The translations under genes were made by a program, and so were the position numbers. Below the pieces are notes generated by a model that was not told where the DNA came from, searched no databases, and saw only the letters and a list, made by a program, of their open reading frames with translations. From positions 1 to 57,160 of the forward strand of contig CADCBQ010000014.1 in the NCBI GenBank assembly GCA_902799745.1: a stretch of DNA of 57,160 nucleotides, written 5' to 3'. This stretch comes from Fibrobacter succinogenes. Its GTDB lineage: Bacteria > Fibrobacterota > Fibrobacteria > Fibrobacterales > Fibrobacteraceae. This document shows positions 8,701 to 17,700 of this stretch, in pieces (the stretch's first letter is position 1; every line of letters begins with the position of its first letter).

Positions 8701-11700
8701 GCCAGTCGAAATGACTTCATTCTCGTTCTCGTGCTCGCTAGTATCCGCAGGAACGGTTCGTGTAGCGTTCACCCCGCCGAAAACGACATTCCTGCCGTCG
8801 GCAAGGGTTATCACGTCGTTTCCGCCCTGGTTTTCCGTCACCGTGCGGGCAATGCTCGGGCCGCGGCGAACACCGTCGGTCTGCCAGTAGGCTTCGGAAT
8901 CCTTGTTCTTGCCTGTCGCATAGTCGGAACCGTTTTCGCTCGGCGTATAGGTATTTCCTTCTCCCTTTATCGTCACTCCCGAGCCATCATCACCGAGGCG
9001 GGTCAACACGTTGCCGTCATCGTCGTGGTACAGCACCTGGCCACGGTCGCCAAAGACAAGGGAACTGTCGCTGTCTATGTCAATGGAGTCATCACCAAGG
9101 CCACCGAACACGATAAGGCCTTCCTTGGTCACATTCGCACCAGTAGCAGCCACGGTGTCGTTGCCCTCGCCAGCGTTAATCACCAGCTGGTCGTCCTCGC
9201 CATCCTGGTAGCTGTGGACATTGATTGTATCGCCACCTTCGCCGCTGTTCATCACGGTAAAGGTCTGGAATCCGTCCTCGCGGTAGATGGACTTGTAGAT
9301 ATCCACCGTGTCCGCGCCCGAACCCAGGTTGTATTCGCCGTATTCCATGTTGCCGGTGTTGATACGGTTCTCGTCAGTTGCCGCCAGGTCCTTATGGGTA
9401 AAGCGGAGCGACTCGGAGTCCGAATTGAACCATTCCGTATCGGCCTGTTTTTGCACATCGGGCAGGGAATTGAGAATAACCGGCGAACCGCCAGCCACCG
9501 GAATCAGGGACTGGTCGATGGTCCCGACAGATTCCAAAGCCTGAAGGTCGTTCTTTACGCCCGCCTTGGCATTTCCCATGTTGTTGGTGAAAACACGGTC
9601 CACGCTCTGGCTCTCGTCAAATTGCGCTGCGGCCTGAGCAGCCGCGGCCCAGGCGGCAAGGTCTTCGGCGGATGCAGCATTTTTCTCGTCGTTGGTTGTC
9701 GGCGTCGTCGAAGTACCGTAGCGTAGCATCGCGGGGCCGACATCGCCAAGGCTGAACTCCTTGCCCATGCCGTCTTCGTACAGGGCGCCCTTGATGTTTT
9801 CAATCGTGTTGTCCTGCATGTGCTGCGCGATTTCTTCCTTGGAGACATTCTGGAAGGAATTCTCCTCGTCAAAAATCGTCACCTGCGGGTAAACGATGGA
9901 GCCGTCCACCGGCTGGAATGATACATTCCCCTTGAGGGAAACCGGCTTGAGCGAGACCTTGTCAAGGATAATTATCTGGGTGCCCGCAGTCCTGTAAACA
10001 TACCTAGCATCGTCTGCGACTGCGCCCAAGGTTCCAAGCTGACTCTCGGCATACACGAAGCAAGCATGAGAATTGTCATATACATCATGGCCCAAATTTA
10101 CATCATATACCAACGGAACAAACACAAGGGTATCGGTCATGCCCTCGGTGCTGTAGGCCATCTGCACGACACTTTCATCAATCAACAAGACATGTTCCTG
10201 TTGATAATTAAGGTAAATTCTCGTACCAGATGCCAAATTCAGAGTTCCAATACCAATAGTCAATTCATTATTGGCGCCGCGGGTTAAAGAGTTTATAGAA
10301 ACAGGAGCCCCGTTTTGCAAATACCAGGCATCAATTTCTTCTGCATCTGGCAAAGAACGCAATCCGACAACGGCATACCCCTTCGAAATATCCGATGCCG
10401 TCACAACGACTTCCTGCGTTACCGAGAACTTGTTGTCAACGGTCGTTTGCGTACCGGGTTCGTCAAGGAACACCAGCGCGTTCTTGCAGGTGTTCACCAC
10501 GGACGCATCAACATTCGTCTGCGTCGCGGTCAACGACACATTGTGCAGCAGCGAGAAGTAGTCGTCCCCTTCGCGCACCGCATCGCCTATGGCATGCACC
10601 TTTACCAACTGCGGGGAATCCCAAGCAACAACGCCGTCGCCCGTCGCCGTGGCGGCGAACTTGAACGAGAGAGACTTGCAAAGTTTTCCGCTTCCGTCCA
10701 CCAGCCAGATTTCGCGGTCGCCGCGACCATGCGCTTCCGTGGTCGCCCCGGGAGCGAACACCGTCACCGTAACGGTCTCGCCCGCCTTGGGAGCCCTATC
10801 AAGTTTCACCCTGTAGGCATTGACCGTGCTTCCGTTTTCGGGCAATACGGCCGTGGGCGTGTCAAGCACCTTCGTCGTGTCGTTCGCGTTCACGAACACG
10901 ACATTGATGGCACCGGAATCCACCGCGGTCGCCGTCAGGAACGCGGGCATGTCGGCGGGACCCACGCCACCGTTATAGAAACTGTCGTTGCCCTTGTTGC
11001 CGTAGAGCTTCGTTATTTCCTTCGCTTCAGAATCAAGCACATAGAAGGAATCGTCGCCGTCGCCACCGTAGACATTCTTGTCCTCGATGCTCACCGTCTG
11101 CACATCGATCCCCTCGCCGAAAATCCGGCCGTGAGAAATCACAAAGGTGTCGTCCCCTTCGCTTCCGGCGATGCTCATCTTGTCGATACCCGCTCCGCCA
11201 ATCAGCGTGACCGGGCCGTTCTCGACAATCGACTTATGCCCGTTGCCGTCATCCTTCTGGAACATGGCGACATTGAAGGTGTCGTTGCCAAGGCCACCAG
11301 AAAGCGACACCGCCGCCTTGTTGTGCAACACGTTGAACGTGTCGTTACCTTCGCCACCGACAATGGACGTGGCATGTTCCACACCGTTGCTCAGGTAGCC
11401 CCGGGTCGTCTCCGTCGTCCCGAAAACATCCTTGGGCTGCACGTTGCTGAGATTTGCGTCGGTCGTCCGTTTTGAATCGAACATCTGGCCGACCGTTACC
11501 GTATCGTTACCGGCACCAGCATCGATAGCGATTGTAGAAAGTGTCCCGTCAATGGAAATCTTGTCGTCTCCGGCACCGGCATTCACGGCGAGGTTTTCGA
11601 CACCTGTCTTTTCGCCACCCACGTTCCAGAAGTTCACGCGCTCGATCTGGGTCCTGCTTGCAGGGCTGTTCGGGTCAGTCTGGATTTCCGGCAGTGACGC

Positions 11701-14700
11701 CACCATGCCCAAGCCAAGGTCCGAAGCGCGAATCAGGAATTCGTCGGCATTGACGGTCCCGTTGATGGTCAAGGAATCGGACGCGTCATTTTCACCCGAA
11801 TCCATCACGTTTGTATAGGCGCGGTTGCCGCCCCCCATCATGTTCACGATGTAGGAATCGTCGCCGCTCTGGCCATCCACGATGTCGCTGCCATTCCCGG
11901 CAATAATCGTGTCGGCCCCGCCACCACCATTCGACAAGGCTTCGGCATATATTCCAAAATTTCCGATAAAGGCATTTATGGTATTGCCGAAAGTGAGCGT
12001 TTGCGACTCGCCGCCATTATCGACAAGTAATCCATTTCCTAAGGGATTCTTAGATGCATAGCCAGTCCATCCGTCGTCACCGAAAACAATATCATTCCCG
12101 GCACCGCCATCGAGAGTGTCATTACCCAGACCGCCAACAAGCAAGTCTTCGCCAAAGCCTCCAGTAATATTGTCATCGCCTTCACCACCTTTAATCAGAT
12201 CATTTCCGGCGTCACCTTCGATGACATCATTTCCGCTATTACCTAAAATAATATCGGAACCATTACCTCCATTTATAATATCATCAAATGATTCTACTTC
12301 TGGTTCCGTATTTTCACCAGAAGACAATTGTGTAGAATACACATTATATGCACGGGTGACAAATGTAGAAGCACCTTGATTGACACTCCCATAATGGGTT
12401 ACAAAGTCATACGTTGCCAGTTTTTTATGCGACGAATTATTTCCGTCATCAACAGTCGTTGACAAATCTTGACTTTTCTTCAGCTCTTCCGAGACATAAG
12501 CATATGGTACTGCTGCCGTCATGTTGTTTTCTTCGGCAATAACGGTTCCAGAATTCACAGAATCACCGAATATCACATCAACGCCATCATCACCATAAAT
12601 TACATCACTGCCCGAACCACCATAAACGATATCGTTTCCCTTACCGGCATGAATTTCATCATCACCCTGACGACCATCAATGCTGTCGGTTCCTGCCCCG
12701 CCATAGATATGGTCCTTAACATTACTCCCGAAGATTGTATCATCGCCCCCCTCGTCAAAGAGATCCGTGCGAGCAATCTTGTTCAAGTTCCCCAGCGCAT
12801 CAAATTCTACATGACCAAAGTCACCAAACAAGTAATTGTCTGAAGCATATGCTCCTCCAACAATATAGTCGTTACCGAGGCCACCAAATACATAATTGCT
12901 ACCCTTTCCGCCAACAATAACATTGTTTTCTGCGGATGAAAGTTCAGGATAATTTTCTGCAAGAAGAACCTTCTTTTTATCTTCTGAAAGGACAATCCTG
13001 GCATTTTCACCAAACAGGAAGTTTACACCATCATCAACACCCAGTATGTAGTCATTCCCTGCACCACCTAAAGCAACCGCATAGGCACCGCCAGTTAGCG
13101 ACAATCCTTTCAAGTCAATTTCATCGCTGTCTTCACCGCCCTCTATTACAACATTGTAATCGGCAGAACCCGTAACAGTGATTTTGTCATTACCCTTGCC
13201 CGCATATACGTACAGAGTTTTTCCGGCTCCAATACTGAAATCTTTACTATAGTTCTCACCATCGCCATTTGGATTAACCAAACAAATGGAAACCTTTCCA
13301 GAACTACATGTTATTTCCACTTCGTCATCATTATCAGCAACATTTCCGTTAAGTCGCTTGGCCGCATATTCGCCAATATTGACAACCACATCTCCATCTT
13401 GAACGGTTGCAAGAACAGGTGTTTCTTTGGAAACTTTTTCCGTATTGAACAGTTCCAAGGCACCACTCTTCCACAAATCCCACTCTTTTCGATAGAAGAA
13501 TAAATCCAGATAAGCAAAGGCACGAGCCTGCAAGGTCATGGATGTATCAAACATCGCCATGGGACTATTAGCCAAGTTATCCGCCAATTCGGTCAAACGG
13601 ATTTTACCATCATTATTTGGGTCGTCAAAATTCAGGTTAATATTGAGATTAACCCCCACATCTATCCCTGCGCGTCCGCCGACACTAGCCCCAGCGGTAA
13701 TGCCTGAATAGAAAATGACTTCACTAACATCTTCCCCATTTCTCAAATCATCAATAAAGAATCCGTCGGTAAGAGCCCACAAATCCTTAAAGCCGCTATC
13801 TTTCCATGCCCTAAGTCCACAAGTATCATAGCCAAAGCAAAGGTCTATATTGACGCCAAAACTGAATCCGATATCCGCAAAAAGCGGCCCAACAATCGCA
13901 AAACTTTTGCTCCAGTCAAAATCCAATATGAGCGGACGCATATTGTACTTGATCAAGTCAACATCTTGTCCGAACAAAAGCTTTATGGCACTTGATTTTA
14001 GCGTGTCGATATCAAATTCTTTATTATCATTTTGAATAAAGGGGAAAAGTAATCCGTAATCACTATCATCCAAGTTTAATCCATTTAAACCACCGAAATC
14101 ATCATTATTCCCGGTTCCATTACTAAATTCAAATAAGCTAGAATCAAACTTCCCTACGCCAGACAAAACATTACTTACAGACTGCTCAAGCCCTTCGGAA
14201 GTTTCTAAAAAATCCAATTTGCCCAAATTTATCAGTCCAAAACTTGACGTATCACTAAATGCCTTTATCAGGTTAGCAAGTTGGACTATATCATCAAGCA
14301 TTCCGAGGTTCAAGCCCTTGGCACTGCCGATTGACTTTATCAGACTCAAAACCGTAAGGTGTTCTGGACTGCCCGGAAGCGAACTCAATACAGGAATATC
14401 CGACTGCAAGAATTCAATCAAGGGCATGATTGGATCTAGGACTTTTTTAATCCTATTTAGAACCGGTTGCAAAGTTCTTTCAACAAACGAGCCCATATCG
14501 AAATAGACATCTTTGAATCCGGCAGAACTGAGTGCACCGGAAGGCTTGCCATATTCCGTTTTCCACAGGAAACTGAAAGTCGCCCCAATCTCAGGAAAGC
14601 CTACATCCACTTTATCCGCCCCAAACCCGAGTGTCATCTTGACATTTAAGCCGACTTCACCATCTAAGTTCGCTTCTACAGAGAGATTTGACGCTATGCT

Positions 14701-17700
14701 ATTTACAGAAATTTCTGTATTGGCCGTTAAATCAGTACCATGGTCATCAATTTCATCTGAAGAACCATTACGACCATCATTCAAATCAATGCACAAATCA
14801 AAACTAAGAGCAGGGTTTCCACTTAAATTATTGTCTGAATCGTCCACTAGGTGCGCATTCATTTGCAGGAATCCAAGTGAGCCATCTATTTTTACGTTTG
14901 GGCTCACTTTTACAGTGACAACAATGTCATCACCAGTTAAGTTCGCACCTCTGGAAATTCCGTCAGCAACGATATTTTTACCATCATCAACGCCAGCAAC
15001 ATCGCTACCTTTCGAAAGTAGAATATAGGCACCTTTTTCTTTCGATATGCCAAATCCTATATACCATTTCCATTCCAAGGTAAGATTTACACCACCTTCC
15101 GCAGCAAGACCAAGTCCAGGCATACCAAGGTCAAAATCGGCATTGGCATCCAAATCGAAGGTCTTGCCTAGACAGATACGCCATTCCGCACAACTGTCGC
15201 TTTCATTATACTGGACATACTGCTTGCCTTCGTTGGCATAGTATTGGTCAAAGCAAGTTCCTGCCCACGCAACATTCTGATTTTCTGAAACAACCTGGTC
15301 AAATTTCTTCAATATTCCATATGAATTTAGAATGGAATAAAGTCGCTCTGCCACAGCAGCGGCATTCAGATTCTGCGTATTATACGAGAATTTCCGGAAT
15401 GGTTCTATAAATTTTTCATCTAGTTCAGTCAAACAGTCGGCAGCACCGACAATGGAGTCTCCAACCAGAGGTATTTTCCGCATGCCGTCAGACAAGAAGG
15501 TTGTATTGAGACAACTTTGTGCTTTTCGCAAAACAGAACTTAAGGCATCGGAAACCAACCGAAGTTGACCAAACAGGTCTATATCGTCAAAATTCACACT
15601 GACATTTGATAAATCAAGAACAATATTTCCCGTCCCGACATTCCCCAAAGGGTCCAGGTTCAGGAACTCTGGCAATTTTACGCCAAAATTCCCTGAAACA
15701 AGATCGCTCAAAGTAAATTGTCCAGCAGAATCATTCTCAGAATCTTGCCACGAACTAATGCCGTTTGCACCTTGCACTCCTATCTTGATTGTTCCTGCAT
15801 CAAGTCCTGCGCATTGCAACTTCAGTTCACCGCCAATACGGCAATCCTCGCTTGTTTTACTCCATTCAAGAGAAGTTCCACTTCCTGAACTTTGCAAGGT
15901 AAATAAGGCCTCTGCCTTCAAATTAACATAACTTTGGGTACTATCCCCACTAACCACATTCAATAAGGGAACACTTTTATTAACATCTCCAAGCAAAGCT
16001 AACGAAAGTTCGAATGCTAGCGGCTTACCGATTATTTTCGCATCGAAAGACACAAAAGACCCATTCTTCAGTTGGGCATTGGACAAAGACAATCCCGTTG
16101 TCGCAATAGAAAAACAGAATTTTGAGTGAATGGAACCATTCAGATAAACTTCGGCATATCCACCAACATTAACCAAGTCATTCAGCGAGAAATTATTTAT
16201 GGGAATTTGTTCAGATTTAAACTCCCTATTCCATTCCAAATCAAAATCTATGCTGTTTTCATTGAATGTAAAAGAAAGTGTCGCACCCAAGGTTTTCTTG
16301 ACACGTGAAACCAATTCCTGCAGGGTTGTCGGCTGATTTTGAGAAATGTTACTAATGACATCATTTAATTTAGTAACCAAACCTAAAAGTTCCGGTGCAG
16401 ATTTACCAAATAGCGGTAACTTTTGATTCAGCATTCCCTCAACGGAATTTTGACTCAACTGACTTGCATCAACTCCATAGCCAAAAATATTTTCTAGTAG
16501 ATTTGTTCTGATCGCAGTCGTGACCTGTTCCAACAGCATTGACATTGGAATAGAATCCATAAGCGTTGTAAAATCCCCATAATTTGGCAAGACAATAAAA
16601 TCAAAAGGCTGTGACTGATTAAACGCAGAGGATATGCTCCCTATAGTACGACTTCCGGCATTCAATCCATTTTCAAACAAAACACTCAAACCCGAATTTG
16701 AAGGGGTTTTTGTGAGCACCCAATCCTGACAATCAAAATAATTTAGATAGTTCTGATTTACTCCACTAGTTTCTATTTCCGATATATCTTCAATAATTCC
16801 AGCATTTTTCAAACTTATCGTCTTAATTGAATTAACGCCAATATTCCCCACGACATCAATACCAACCAAACCAAGGGTTGCCGAAGCTAGCGTTCCACGT
16901 CCTGTTAAATTTTCATTGACCGTTATATCGAATTTTGTAATTTCAATTTCTTTCTGTTTCGGGGCCTTAATTTCAATTTTAGATATAGGGGTCTCATTCC
17001 AGTCGCCCGCAATTCCCAATAATGTCGCGATAGAGAATCCATTCAAATTTGAGATTGACTTTATCTTTTTTCCACTTAATGATATCGTGAGTCCATCAAC
17101 CTGTGCAGTCACCCCACTGACAGCGTCACATTGAGAACAGATCGCTTGTACTACATCGGAAAATTTAGCGTTTGAATTTTCAAGAACAGTCTTGAGATTT
17201 ATGTGTATTTTAGTATCATCTTCCAAAACAATCTCCATGCAGTCTGTTGAAGATTGTGGCGACGCAAAGTTTAAACTATCAAAAGTTGACGAGACGCTAA
17301 AGCCGGAATCATTACAATAAAAAAGAATATTCCCATTTCCTGATTCTACGACAATTCCACTATTATCAGGGATTTTTTTGGAGATAACACGAGCTACATC
17401 TTCCGTAGAATAACAACCTTCAAAGTCATTCGCATTAAAATTACACGAAATAGGAGTACTGTTCGTACCATTTAACGAAATCGTTATGTTACCTGAATTT
17501 TCGGGCACCACAACAGGAAGAGATGATGAAATCAACACATATTTTTCATCACCACCGGTAGAAAAATTTTTCCAAGGATCCACATTTGAACTATCGCTAG
17601 ACGGATTAAATACAACAACAACCTTACCACCAAAACTGATTGCCGAATAATCGACATAATTTGAATCTTTCATCAAGTAATCATTAAGTGCGGCAGTCAA

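Noticed and set aside
6229..9726. Long plus-strand open frames (439 and 576 codons) opposite giant gene 1
   Set aside because: They are antisense to GC-rich RTX and beta-module coding sequence, have no ribosome binding sites and read as low-complexity Val/Ala/His/Arg-rich sequence. They are frame shadows.
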